From Anaspis maculata (lineage: Eukaryota; Arthropoda; Insecta; Coleoptera; Scraptiidae), in the NCBI GenBank assembly GCA_949128115.1, contig OX421962.1, positions 63,653,787-63,717,786 on the forward strand: a stretch of 64,000 nt of DNA. The letters run 5' to 3'. This document shows, piece after piece, positions 41,860 through 54,859 of the stretch; within the stretch, counting starts at the first letter, position 1; each line of letters opens with the position of its first letter. The translations under genes were made by a program, and so were the position numbers. Under the pieces are notes generated by a model, which saw nothing but the letters and a program-made list of their open reading frames with translations, searched no databases and was not told the origin of the DNA.

Positions 41860-43690
41860 CAACAACTGGAATGACGGTATCGAAAATTTTGCCCTTTTTC
41901 AAAATGACGTAACTTTAGATTGACACAACTGATTTTGAATTCGTTTTCACAGTTTTCTAGATCCATCTTTCAGAAATCCATCCCATTGACGAGATTAGGT
42001 TTTTGATTTCAATTACTTTTTTACAGGGTGGAATGTAAAACATTGCAAAACTGTGCCCCGTTTCTGTGAATTTTTTTTTCGATTTCTAATGAATTATTTA
42101 TGAAGCCTGATGTCTAATTTCGAAACGGTTTTTGAATTTTCCAGATCAGATGTACAAAAATGACGGTATGATTTTTTTACTTTTCCGACCCACTACCCAA
42201 CGAGGATGGGAAGTATTGTGAAAGTGCTGAAAATTGTTCCCGAGATTTCGACGGCTACATCCGTTTTTAGGTTCCCTATAACGATTAAGACCATTTCCAA
42301 CGTGTAAATCCATCGTCAAAATCGACACGGTTTAGGTTTTCCGACGGCAGTTTTTCCAAAATGGAATTTGCACATTCCGTGAATTTGAGTAAACTGCAGT
42401 GCAAACTTCGACATGCGATGAGCCCCTCGAAATATCCATTTTAGGTGCAGACATGCTTGGAATAAAAGTTTCAGAAAGGAATCAATTAATTTTTTGAGGG
42501 AAATTTTTTCGAAATCGGACCCACGGTTTTTTATTTCTCCTCTCTGGAGTAACAACAAAATATTTTCCACCTTTTTATCCCGTGAACAGATTTTGGTGGG
42601 TCGGGTCAGGTCAGGAGGCGGCCAAAATAGCGCCAGAATCATAAAATTTGGCTTAAAAATCAAAATGATCGTACTATAGACAAGAGTAAGTTCCAAGTTT
42701 CATGACAATCGTTTCACTAATAAGAGATTTCAATATGGCGGCCAAGATGGAGACAGAATGTTGGAATTTGGCTGGAGAATAAGAATGATCATACGAAACA
42801 AAAATAAGTCTCAAGCTCCATGAAAATCGTTAAGTGATAAGAAATTTCAATATGGCGGCCAAGATGGCGGCAGAGCGTCATTTGTCCAAAATCGGATGTA
42901 TTTTGATAAAGTTCACATCGCCTGTGAATTTCACTCAAATCGGACCACTTTCAGAGAAATTCAAAATGGCGGACCATAGATGGCGGCCAAGTGACAAAAA
43001 TCATTAGTCAACTTTATATGGTGGACACGTTTGCATTCCATTGCCGTTTGCACCACATCGATATCTCTTTTCTTTGAGGCATAATTCTCCTAGTTCTATC
43101 ACTTCGAAACATGTTCAATAGTGAGAATACAAGATGGCGGGGCATCAATTGTCAAAAATTGGATGTAACCTGATAAAGTTCACACCGCTGCAAATTTCAC
43201 TCAAATCGGACCACTTACAGATAAATTCAAAATGGCGGATCAAAGATGGCGGCCAAGTGACAAAAATTATTGATCAACTTAATATGGTGGTCACGTACGC
43301 ATTCGATTGGCGTTTGCAACACATCGATATCTCTTTTCGTTGAGGCATAATTCTCCTAGTTCTATCACTTTGAAACATGTTCAATAGTGAGAATACAAGA
43401 TGGCGGCGGGGCATCAATTGTCGAGAATTAGATAGATCTTGATGTGGTTTACATTGCCTGCGAATTTCATTTCAATCGGATCACTTTTAGAGAAATGCAA
43501 AATGGCGGATCAAAGATGGCGGCAGAATAACAAAAAAACAAAAGTCAACTTGACATTCTGGACATAAATATGTACTATTGATCAGCGTTCACATCACATC
43601 GATATCTTTTTTCTCTGAGGAGTTACCCCGGGTACGGACGGACGGACGGACAAAGTGAAGCTAAAAGCGCCGTTCTCCCATTTTTTGGAA
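41860..43690. repeat. 'ATGGCGGC' repeat region with about 267-bp tandem units and GGAC microsatellite
   Basis: Starting at 42735, AAGATGGCGGC-type phrases recur. Three tandem units begin at about 42862, 43131 and 43396 (periods about 269 and 265). Each contains TTTCACTCAAATCGGACCAC, AAATGGCGGAYCA...AGATGGCGGC and CATCGATATCTCTTTTC. The array ends in GGTACGGACGGACGGACGGA (43632-43651). The upstream part (41860-42730) has related single phrases but is less regular. No coding signal. Confidence 0.8.
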
Positions 43691-43699
43691 AAGTGCGCT

Positions 43700-46600
43700 A
43701 AAAATGGCAAAGGGTACACGGGAGAGAAGCTGTCTTCTTGAAATCATACAAGCTTCCAGCAGTTGGTAGTTTTGCGACATGTGGTTACATAGAAGTCCAA
43801 GTTCAACTGTTCAAGACATACCTGGCGTTCAGGCTGAAGTATTTTAAAGAAGACATGGACCGAGCAAGCTTGTGAAGTATGTGTGACTGGCTGCAGACTG
43901 AACAGTGAACACGCTGCTTAGCGGGGTGCCAATGTATAGCTGTCTCTCCCTCTGTAGGTGGGTGGTGGGTGGTAGGTACCCTGTATCCCTGTATGCCTGT
44001 ACCTGGCTCCAAGGGCAAACCATATCGCAGAAAATTATAAAAATGAACGGTATGGACAATGTTTCAAAGTTATTTGATGTCTTATAGGATCGTTTCGTGA
44101 TTCATGTCATTCATAACTCATGATTAACCACGAACTGATTAACTAACAAAACTAACAAGCAATGTCATCCGCCATGTTTTGGATTTGGTACGATCCAAAA
44201 CATGGATCATTTGAACAGAACAGGCCCTGACGTCAATCTACCAACAGTGGTGGTGACCTCTAAGTTGTGTTTTACAAATGCATGGCCCCATTTTGTTGTC
44301 GAACTATATGAACAATGAATGACAGATTTCTAAGGACCTGGAATATCGGATTAAACTTCAAAAGTGATCTGAAAATTCACTCACATTCATTATTGGAAAA
44401 TTACAATAATTATTAACCCATCAGTCCAGTCAGAAAAAAGATATCAACAATTAGAGATAACGATATTTAAATACAAACCGTATAAGCTTCCTTATTGTCA
44501 TTAGCAAACAATAATAAATTAAAATCTTTAAACATTGCAAAATTATTTCGATTGTTACCATTTCAAACTCATGCATAAAATGCCACCAACTAATTGAATA
44601 AGATAATCCTAATAGTTTATGAATCCATAAAAATTTTACAATGCATAATTTGCATGGGCACCTTGCTTATTAACAAAGGAAAACTTATGCAAAAGTTCCT
44701 CAAAACATAAACATTTTGAAGGATTGTATACGTGATTCTACTGGTGCATTTCTTGCCATTATTTTCGAAAGGCTCTTCTCGCTTGAACCACTTGAGAATT
44801 AAATTGTAAAATTGACCGCAACGACGTATCCAATTATTTATTTATGTAGATGATATTTTTTGTCAAGCATCAATAAACACCTACTCACTCACAAGCCACA
44901 ATTCATGTGAGATAAAATGCGGCCTTCCTGATAGCGAAAATCTCATCCCGGTGCATGCTTCTTCCTTTCTATCTGAAAACTGTTGAAAGCCTGATGGGTC
45001 GGAAAACACACAAAGACGATCTATTACATAAACAAAACACAGAAATAAAACTACCGTACCAGTTTTGATGTGGTAAACAAACCATTTCAGATCCAATAAA
45101 ACTGAAAATAAGTTACGGAGAATTATACGAGGACATTCATCTATGAAAGTCTAGACTCTGGGCGCAGATGTTGACGAAACAGAGTTGGGGTAGGTAGGCA
45201 CGAGTTGCAGTGGACCATTTCTTTAGTAAGTATCGTATCAAAGAAAAACGACGATCATTATTTACAATATGCCAGTGTTCCTCCGTTAGGGTGCTGACGA
45301 TAATAAAAGCTATTCACACATCTGCTTTCCGAATTGCATCCCAGTTTAGAAAATAGTCTATGAGAAATAGATTCGACATAAAAATGCATCGCACATCGAT
45401 GGATGCCATTTACACAAACTGCTTTCGTATAAGGGCAAAGTAGAAACAACCCTTATACGGGTAATTGCTCTAATTAACCCAGATCAAGTGCACTTTGTGT
45501 GTATGAGTGTTTTATTGAGTACAGATTTGTATGATATTGTCAGAGATATTGCTATGTTGGGTACTTGAGCTATGGAATGGCATACCGAGATTTTAATTAG
45601 ATTTGAAAGTCGACCATAAAGTAGCAATGAATTTAATCCTGGGAAAGAATGACTACTAAATAAAGTTGAAAAAACGTTTCCAAGTCATCTGCTTTTCTTG
45701 TTTGCTAGTGAGCATGCAGGTTCTAGAAACCATACATAGGGGCTTTCATTAACAAACGCCCCACCCCTGATTGTCGACCTAAAAAATGTTGTTTCCTTAA
45801 GGGGTTTCTGATGCGACTAAAAAAGTTGTTGACGGGAATCGGTTTTTTTTTTTTTTTCGAAAAGTAGAAACTCCTCCAAAGAGAAAATGTACGGGCATTG
45901 CTATCAAACTTTCAAATATTTCCAAAAAAATTTGAAAATTTTTGATTTTGATTTATGAAAATTCAAAAACTAGATAGCATCGACAATGCATCAAAACGAT
46001 GTGTTACTCGACCCCTATTATTCGCATTAAAATTCTTTCAAGTATACCTATGTATGAATGATCCACCCTGCCTTATAGAGGATCTTGGGAATGGATGATT
46101 CGGTTTTATTTTTTCTACACTTAAATAATAGAGAGAACTGAAAACCCTTCCAGATGACCGATCACTCGACCTCCTATATATTCCCATTTGAAATTTTTCA
46201 AAGGATAGTCACCCTGTCTAAAGGGACGGAGCAGCAAAATTGGAATCATAATCATAATTTATTTCCATCATACACATGACACAAGAAAACATCCAACAGA
46301 ATAACCCAGTTAAACTAAGAAAACAAGGAATCAAACAAAGGGAAGACCCCCAATCAAAGATAAACAATAAACAAAAAGATGAACCTAGGTACATTTAATC
46401 TAAAATAAATTTAATCCTTTTATAACATATTTTATATACTTATACAAAAAAAGATTAATATTGAACGGATATTGGATTTATTATACCTTCAGGAATGGTG
46501 GATGCGCTGATTACAATCAACTTCGATAATGCGCTATACCTAGCTGGAATAATTTTCATCCGATCCGAACTTCAAGTAGGCACTTACTATTAACGACACA

Positions 46601-46850
46601 AGAAACTGAACGGCAGATGTGACAGATGGATGATTTTTCGAAATTTTTCCCACGACGCCGATCGTTCGCTCATATGCTGTTCAAGGTGCGTGCAGAAAAG
46701 CTAACGGATCGTCCTCCTAGCATCAGGGTAACACTGAAAGCTTTATCCTCAGGAGAGAAATGTAAAATGTCATTTATATTCTTTGATAATTGTAAAAAAA
46801 AACTGTTTTCTAACAAAGAGAAGAGAGATTATACTTGGATATGAAAACTT
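43700..46850. other. AT-rich intergenic DNA
   Basis: No gene recognised in over 3 kb. Contains the hairpin at 44172-44205 and a T-run at about 45845. Confidence 0.45.
44172..44205. repeat. Short perfect hairpin
   Basis: CCATGTTTTGGAT pairs with ATCCAAAACATGG around an 8-nt loop. Confidence 0.85.
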
Positions 46851-46859
46851 CCTTCTCGG

Positions 46860-47691
46860 CAGGGCCGGATTAGGCCTCATTTGGGCCCTAGGCTATAACA
46901 TTTTGAAGGCGCCTCACCAGCGACAAAGCTTCATCTTATTTTCGATATCATTGCTACTTCACTTTATTACCCAATTCTTTTGTAAAAATTGTCATCAGAC
47001 CAAGCTATTGATGAGAATCGTGCGTGCGTTCGCCGATCTACCGATGAGCCGATGCAATGCTGTCTCCAATTTCCAACAACTATCCAATCCCTTAGAATAG
47101 AGAATAGATCGATCGCATGTAGAGGGAGTTTATGGCAAAATGTCAATAGTGTCATTGTCATCTGTCAAGTTTCATCCATGCGGTCAAGTCAACGTCAACC
47201 GGAATAACCTTACTAAAATACTGTAATTTTTACATGTTTTGTTCACATGCTGGTTTGATTGGCGTTTACGAGATCAAGATTGTGATTTTATAATAATTTT
47301 AACAATGTCTTACATCTGTTAATCTGTTATATGCCCCAATCCTTGTCTGTGGTCCCAATGCAATTCCCTAACAAACGTCAAAGCATAACTCGATCCTTGC
47401 GCTGCCTGCCGGTGATCAGGTGAAAGAATTTCATGCAATCACCCTACTGCAATTGGGCCGCGTACCTATTCCGTATTCTGTGAATTATAGCCTCCAGATG
47501 AAAGTCAATGATACCAAATTAAAGCTTGAGTCCAAATGGAAATCCATCTGAAATCAAACTCGCATTCATTTGGAATTTTCAACAGGGAGGTAAACAGGGA
47601 GTAAAAAAATAAGTACCATAATTCAAGGACCCCCAATGAGCTTCGGGCCCTAGGCTATAGCCTAATCAGCCTTACGGTTAATCCGGCCCTG
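46860..47691. mobile_element. Non-autonomous hAT, CAGGGCCGGATTA ends (832 bp)
   Basis: CAGGGCCGGATTAGGC at the left and GGTTAATCCGGCCCTG at the right, subterminal GGGCCCTAGGCTATA on both sides in inverse orientation. Perfect 8-bp TSD CTTCTCGG (46852-46859, 47692-47699). No transposase. Confidence 0.95.
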
Positions 47692-47699
47692 CTTCTCGG

Positions 47700-48309
47700 A
47701 GTTTAGTTTGGGACACTATAATTGCAAGATTATGATTAACTGGAAGGTAATGAAGCCACCCGCATTTGGCGGGCCGAAAATAATCCGGAGGAAAATAATT
47801 CAAAGCCGTGAAATCGAGGTATGAGAATGTGAATATTCAGAGTCAAGGCATCATTAAAAGATGTCGCTAGTTATTTAATTCATTCGTGTAAAGCCCGCAA
47901 AGCTCTACAACATAATTTATTTGCTTCTCATCGACAATTCAAAAATCGTTCCTGCTCGACGTCCGACGAAATGGTGAATTGGTGCATATGAAGTAAAGCA
48001 CCCGCACATCGACCCAGCTAGTTGCTGCCGTACTCCTGCTATGTTGACGCGCCGTGTTACCGCCCGCTCGCCGCCGCCATCATCCGATGGCCACGTGATG
48101 TCACCCGGTGTCCCAGCGCAGTGTATTGAATTACCCATTGGAATTTCACGGCTATGCGCCGTTCGCGGTCGTTTTGGATGCAATAAAATATTCCGAATTG
48201 CTGGGAATGGAGGATATCGCCGGAGATTGACCGTGGTACCTGGACCAATCCTCCTGGGCTGCCGTCCGCTCCCGACTTGTCACGTCCGTCGCCGAGTGCT
48301 TCTGCGGGC
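47700..48309. other. GC-richer segment before the second minisatellite
   Basis: From about 47900 base composition becomes notably G+C-rich (CGCCCGCTCGCCGCCGCCAT at 48060-48079). Frames on both strands are open because of composition; no domain recognised. Confidence 0.4.
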
Positions 48310-48885
48310 CTGTTAGCGAAGAGTTTTAGTCCCCTTCGAGGAAGCTGAGTTAGAACCCGTTTATGTTGCGTCGCGACCCTCCTAGAGGCCGAAGCGTCGA
48401 AGCCCCAATGATGAGCCCCAGCCCACTTGGAAAATGACGAGTCGATTCCCCCCGGCTGATGTGTCTCAAAGGCCCCCTGGAGAAAGTCGAGTTGGAGCCC
48501 TTCGGAGTCGTGTTTTGGTCCCCTTGGGGGCACGCTGAGTCGAGAACCCTCCAGGTTGAGTTTTGACCCTCCGAGAGACTGATGAGTTGCTTCCCCCGTT
48601 GAGTTGCAACCCGTCTCTAGGATGTCGTGTCAGAGCCCTTGGACGTTGAGTCTTGATCCGCCTCCAGGTGTCGAGTCAGAGCCCTCCGACGACGAGCTCC
48701 AGCCCTTTTTCCAGGTCGATGTGCCAAGGCCCTTCCGGGGTTGAGTTTCGACCCTTCTCCAAGTCGTAGAGTTGGGACCCGTTGACGAAGTGTTTCGAAC
48801 CCCCTCCAGGATGCTGAGTCGCGTTCCCTCCACGATGAGTTCTAGCCCACCTCGAGGATGTCGAGTTAAAACCCCTAAATGATCC
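48310..48885. repeat. Degenerate GC-rich minisatellite
   Basis: Theme (C)CCCTCCAGGATG then (T/C)CGAGTTGAGACCC recurs every about 28-60 bp: CGAGGAAGCTGAGTTAGAACC, GAGAAAGTCGAGTTGGAGCC, AAGTCGTAGAGTTGGGACCC, GAGGATGTCGAGTTAAAACC. Long frames here are artefacts of the repeat. Confidence 0.75.
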
Positions 48886-48889
48886 AGGC

Positions 48890-51800
48890 CCGATAGAAAT
48901 GAGGTCTCTCGTTTCGGTATCTCGTGTGGCGGAGTGATGACCTCGACGAGCGGAGGGTTAGTCTTGGTGAGTTGGGATAGTTGCTTACGGTTAGGCTTGG
49001 TCGGAAAAATGTATGATGGAGCTCACGCGTGCGTTCTGAATCTGCCTGCACGTGCTGGTATCTGCGCTACTGTCTGCCGTCAGGTACAGCCACTTTCAAG
49101 CCTCGTCCTTTGTTGGATACCTTCATAGAAAGGTATTCGCGCTCTTGGGCCCTCTGGACTTGGCTTTGTGACTGCGGTACTCAGAGCACCGGACCTAGTG
49201 GGTTAGATCTGGAAACTCGCGGGTGAGCTTCCTCTGCGTTTCTGAAGCTCCTAGTTATTCGGAAAATGTAAATTTTGAGAACTACGGGAAAAATCAAGTA
49301 ATTGAAATAAAATAGCATCGCGTTGAGATCGGGGTTCGGACCCTGCCGTAGAGTCGTAATTGTTGATCGGATTGATGGACACCCCCCCCCCCCCTCCTTG
49401 AAACTAATGATTTTGTTTTAGCGCCACGACCGTTCCGGATATTTCCATATAGAGCTTGTTACGGGAATGAAAACGTTCTTATTCGAAACTGATGAATTCA
49501 ATCCGGTACCCAACGACGCCACCGTTCAGATAGGGACTTTGTAAAAATGAATTGTTATTAGGGCTCGATCAGGAATAGTGTAGACGGCGATTATTTCGCG
49601 TTAGGGCAAGATTATTTCGACGCCACTCCGCATCGGCTTTTCGGCGAACACCCTGTATAGTCTATTCTCTGCGTTTTGTTTCTCCTGGCTGCGGTCTTCT
49701 CTCACAAATTGCTAAACAACAACGAACTAGCGCGTATACGGGGCGTGCTCAAAACGTTCTCCAAAAATAAATTTGTACCTTGACTAGAGTAATTAGTTTC
49801 GCGGACACCATCGGTTCGAAAGTTGTTGGAAGGGCGAAATTTGGTTCAACATTTCCGGTTATAGACACGCGCGACTGCCGGGAATCTTTCTAAGCGTTGG
49901 GGGCGACTCACGGTGAAAAAAGGGAATAGGCCCCCACAAAGGCAGCCATATCCAATCCTTTCCAAACGGGCAAAAGAGACCATGGCCCAAAAAGAAGCAA
50001 CAGCCTTTGAAAAGAATGCCACAATAAGGTGGGCTACCATACACACACCGGCCCACAAATCTTGGATAGCACTCGTGGTCGAGGTCACTCTTCTCTTTTC
50101 AGTGTCTAGAAGCCGGGCCTAACCCTAACATAACCTCTAACACTAACATAAGTGTTGGATCTGATTTAACCACAAAAAGAACTTTGAACCGCGAAAACCA
50201 GTCATAATTAAATGTCGGTCAAGGTGTAGAGTCAGGTGTTCGTCGGAGGGTTGGGGTGTTGGGACGTCTGAAATAATTAGGAGAAAGTTATCTCTTCGGG
50301 AATAGGTTAGATCTTTTAGATAATTTAGCCTGCGATGTGAAGGTAGGATTAGGTATAGGAGCGAGCCATTATTTAAACATTTTGAATTGTACATAGAAGT
50401 CAATAAATTGATGTTATGTCAAAACTTTAACTGTGTCTTATTGCGTTCAAACTCGTAGTCAGACCTATCTCAACAATCTCGAGAACTCTATAATCGAACA
50501 ACAAGAAGAGAGGCACAACGGGATGTCGTCCTGATACTAGATGATCATCGGCCAAGCGGTTCCAAAAGCGGGAAAAGTGATTCAATTCAAATAAGTTGAA
50601 TTAAATGCCAGTATAATGGGTTGCCTACCCATTCAGGGGTACAAGACGATAGCTGGGGTCGTTTCAGTAACTAATCTAGATCTTTATGGAGTGGCGCCAT
50701 TAGTGGTCGGCGGCACGGCGGCATTCCAGAAATTTGAAAAACAGGTCCATTTCTTGCAAATATGTCTTTATTATACATAGACCACATTTTCGGTGACATT
50801 ATACATACAATGATGGACGATTTCCGCTTTTTAAAACAATAAACGACATTCAAAAGTCGAACTCTCACCCTTGAAGAACATCTGCATTGCATATTTAAGC
50901 TCCTGATGCATTTTGATGGAATAGTTTCCTTTCTGGTGTTGATCATTCGTATGATCACCATGCTTGTGTAATTTAAAATAATTATATTAAGCTTACTTTA
51001 GTACCTATATAGCTTCATCAATTACCATTGATCTAAGTATGTACTTATATGTTTTATAGCTTTTTGCGGTTTTTTGAGGTAGTAATCTACAGTGCGTTGT
51101 TTATTTCTGTACCAAAATCAGTGAACTACAAAAACATGTGAGACCATTAAAGTTGATGTTATTGGCACAATTATCTTTTCATTAGTACAATATTATTTTC
51201 ATACAACCCGCTCACTTACGCTAATTTTTTACTAGAACACGTTGAATGAAACGACGTAAAGTATTTCAGTGTAGTAAAGTGAATAAGCCCGCTTTTTAGG
51301 CTCAAAACTGTTTTCCGCGCTCGCAGTACTTATTTCGTCGAAGTAACGTTACGGAAAGTATCCCTGGTACGAGGCTAGAAAATGGGAGCATGCGCCCTTT
51401 TTAAAACGTATGTTGAAGGCAACACAAAAGACCACCACGTTGATAAGCACAATGAGAAGTCGAGAAGGAAGAATTTGTGTCTAGGAATAAATTATCTTTG
51501 GGTTAGATAGGCTACAGAAGGCCCGACACCACATTCCACACTTCTTTGGATGAGGTTCGAGTCAATTGCCTTCAGGTTCCTGGAATTGGTCCCACAAAAA
51601 CAACGTAAAACTACGCGTCCAAGTATTCAAGGTAAATAGTCGTATACTAGGTCAGGGGGTATTTCGTAATGTTTCGTCAAATTTTCAAATTTGCTGGTAT
51701 GTAACTTCTAGAAGGCACCTGAGTAATCAAGAATAACGAAGACTCAGTCTGCATCTTGGATGTAGTTTGAAGTAAGTAAATCCAAATTTATTATTATTAG

Positions 51801-52455
51801 ATACAAGACAAAACTTCTTAATTTTATCCCATTTACTTTATTTGACACAAGAGTAACAATGTAATGTCATCCTTTTTTTTTGTTTGTTTGTAATAATTTT
51901 ATTATAATGAAACATCCTCGTTATCCTGCTTTTTATCGCGTAGCTCTGAACCTATGTAGAAACAGTCTTCTTGGAGATAATGCAAGAGTCGCATTACTCA
52001 ATTTATCATCAAAAAAAGCTCGAAACAGCACGTCCAAATTGACCATATTTTTGCTTTATAAGCTTTCTTGTAGTATTTAATATACGTATTGGGTAAATTA
52101 GAATAAAAACCGTCGTGTGAGGGAGATGATTTTTGTACAGCTGATTCCTTTTTGGATTCTGTTCCACGACACTTCTTGAGTCACCTGACGGAAATCCCCT
52201 GAAATCCCTCTTGGGGAACAGACCTAAATTTTGGAAAGTCCTATGTGGTGCTATTCAAATCGAGTCCAATCAAGGAACTACATTATCACCTCGCATGAGA
52301 ACCCACAGAGTATTGAAGAGAGGTTGAGGTTTCGTGAAATTTTAATTTCTGCACTTCACGGATTTTTGAAAGTTCTATTATATTCCTTGTCATTTGATCG
52401 GATAACTCCAGGGTAGGAAAGTTTCATAAAAAAAAACATCCACATCCATAAACTC
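48890..52455. other. Intergenic DNA
   Basis: No gene recognised. A poly-C run lies at 49382-49394, an orphan AACACCCTGTATAG at about 49649 and a telomere-like CCTAACCCTAACATAACC at about 50118. A 69-aa frame at 49913-50122 has no known motif. Confidence 0.45.
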
Positions 52456-52694
52456 ACCATCAGCAGTGTCGGACTGGTCCACCGGGCAACCGGGCAAATG
52501 CCCGGTAGGCCAATCCCCAGTTTGGAGGCCAAATTGTCCACATTTGGAAAAAATTGCACTTTGATGTTTTTTTTTTAAATCAATTTTATATCAAAGTCTG
52601 GTCCACTTATGTTTGTGCAGATCATGCATTGATTATTTGTAAGTAGTCACTAGTCGTGAAATGACAAGATTGTATGTGTGAGGCTCCCGCTGCT

Positions 52695-53108
52695 CAGGGC
52701 CGTCTCATAGTCTTCGTAGGCCCTAGGCAGATTTCACATGGTGAAGGACAAGCTGAATAAAACACAAGCGATTATCATAAATAATCTCATGTACTTAGTG
52801 AGTAACTTTTTATTGTGATATTTTCTCAATGGCCGGATATATTGAAAAACTAGTGAAAAACATATTTTTATTCTTGAGTTTAAAAAAGTTAAAATAAATC
52901 GAAGACGATAGTTTGTAGGCCCTTAAAAGCCCGTTATTGTGATATTTTCTCTCGATAGCTGATAAGTATATTTAACAAAAAAAAAATCGTTTTCTTGAGT
53001 TTAAAAAAAATGGAAATAAATAGAAGAGGATAGCTCGTAGGCCTTCAAAAGTTCGTAGGCCCTAGGCACTCAGCCAGCCTACTCTGCCTTATGGATAAGA
53101 CGGCCCTG
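52695..53108. mobile_element. hAT nested within a hAT (414 bp)
   Basis: CAGGGCCGTCTCATAG and ATAAGACGGCCCTG, TSD CCGCTGCT (52687-52694, 53109-53116) perfect. Contains TCGTAGGCCCTAGGCA near both ends and a duplicated TATTGTGATATTTTCTC phrase internally. Confidence 0.94.
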
Positions 53109-53330
53109 CCGCTGCTCTCACAGTTGGTTTGTTTTATCTGCCACCTAGTCGTGCTCTTTCTTTACCATCTATGTAGAATTCACATCTCTAGCCACATGCA
53201 GAAATCAACGACAAATTCGCAAGTAGATCTTTGAAATCAAAACTTTTGATGAGTTCATATGCAAAAGTCCAGCTGGGTTTCATTTTTGGTCGCTATTATT
53301 TCTGTAATTCCTGGACTAATGTTGGAATGA

Positions 53331-53858
53331 TGTTACGAGCGGCGATTCTGTATAACACGCGATCTTTCTAGACTCTTCCCGTTAGATCTCAGTGACAGTG
53401 TACTAGTGCGGAGCGTTCTGGTGTGTTCCTGAGCGCGCGTGTAGGCATTTTCCCGTGCAACTGTATGGAGACTTCAGTAGTGGGTAAGGCTACATCTGTC
53501 ATTTTGGCGGAGGCACCGGTTCTAAAGCACAGCAGAATTATACGGGTAATGTGCAAGATTTTTCGGCAGTCGTATGGAAAACCGTATGTCAGGTCACTGT
53601 GAAGATTGCTGGAGAATGCATGGAACATTCGAGATGAATCAGTCGGGCCTATATAAGGCATCAATTGTCGCCTCACAAGCAGTAATGAATTGGAATGTGA
53701 AGTGGTAGCGAGCGGATTAAAAGCGAGTAGTAATCACAGCGATATTCCTTAGTAAAAAATTGTTGGCGTATATTTATTGTAGTATGCAGTAATAAACAGT
53801 TTGTGTTTTAAAACGATCGTCTCAATTATATTCGAACCCGTAAGCGAAATACGTAACA
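53331..53858 (+). mobile_element. Solo LTR (528 bp)
   Basis: Begins TGTTACG and ends CGTAACA (TG...CA with a 7-bp inverted terminus). Contains a TATA box (CTATATAAGG at about 53649) and, about 140 bp downstream, AATAAA (53791-53796), the order expected for U3-R-U5. Flanks ATGA/ATAA could be a 4-bp TSD with one mismatch. Likely from a Ty3/Gypsy-type element left after LTR-LTR recombination. The 95-aa frame inside is fortuitous. Confidence 0.82.
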
Positions 53859-54371
53859 ATAATTTCTTTTCCTCCGTTGTTTTCTTTTTGTAGTGTATTT
53901 CAAGCAAAAGTTTTGAGCTTGAAGAAATCTATAGACAATTTGGCCAGCGTCCTTTTTTGTTATTAGCATTATTATTGAATAATATTATTAAAAAAGTCCC
54001 ATGCGGCGCTAACTGGGGGGCAGGCCCCTCTGACTCCCCCTTCGGTTTCGAGGCCACTTCCATTCTTTGCCCGGTAGGCCAAAATTTGCCAGTCCGACGC
54101 TGACCATCAGAGTCATTATCACTATTGTTTTAGTAGGTAACTTATCTTGTCCTTTTAGGTAAATACTGCAAATTTTGTGATCGAAAAATTAATATCGTAA
54201 CAAATCACTCTTCACGAATTAAGTATCTATAGAGCCCTGATGGTTGTTCACTTGAATTGCCATTGTTTCATGATTCATTCATCAAGTATCAAGTGAACAG
54301 GTTCCTGTTAAATGAACCTTTGAAGTTAAAATCCACAAATAGTCTCCAAATATCAGAAATTAAAATATATA

Positions 54372-54854
54372 CAAGGTGGTTCACCTTTTTCGGTCAATAT
54401 TCCAGGAGATGGTGTAGAGCATCGAAAAATGAGGACTTTCGCAAAAAAAAAGTTGAATAAAATAAAAAAGAATAAAAAATTGTAAGTTTTACAAAATGAA
54501 CCTAACAAAGGATATAGGCCCTAATATCCTACCTAATTTTTCTTCCGCCAGATGGCCTGAATGCTTACCTATATACCTGAAATAATTCGTAATCCCGAAA
54601 ACTATATGAAAAGTATGAAGCAATCAGCTTCAGCTATTTATTACATCTACGTTTGTGTGTATTTTACAGAAACAGCACATCTAAAGAACAATAAATAATT
54701 TTTAGCACTTGTAATTCAATTTTTGCTGGTAAAACTCAACTTTGGAAGTCTTTATCTCCCTTGTAATGGCGTTTCCAATATATTTTTTTCCGAGAAAGTC
54801 TACTTATTTTTCGAAGTTCTCATTAGGTATTGACGGGAAAAGTGAAACACCCTG
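54372..54854. mobile_element. CAGGGTG-type element (483 bp)
   Basis: CAAGGTGGTTCACCTTTTTC...GGTCAATA at the left and TATTGAC...GGGAAAAGTGAAACACCCTG at the right, TA on both sides (54370-54371, 54855-54856). Part of its interior (about 54540-54690) recurs inverted at 60035-60175. Confidence 0.82.
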
Positions 54855-54859
54855 TATAT

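Larger units (their letters stand above)
52464..54102. mobile_element. hAT element carrying two nested insertions (1639 bp)
   Basis: CAGTGTCGGACTGG and CCAGTCCGACGCTG ends with a perfect 8-bp TSD ACCATCAG (52456-52463, 54103-54110). Subterminal GCCCGGTAGGCCAA occurs at both ends in the same orientation. Removing the nested hAT (52695-53108) and the solo LTR (53331-53858) leaves about 0.7 kb. No transposase. Confidence 0.93.

Noticed and set aside
48057..48533. 158-aa minus-strand open frame
   Set aside because: Covers GC-rich DNA and the degenerate minisatellite; openness is explained by base composition and repetition.
50118..50150. Internal telomeric repeat (CCTAACCCTAACATAACC)
   Set aside because: Only two or three degenerate units; too short to support telomere origin, and arthropod telomeres are usually TTAGG.
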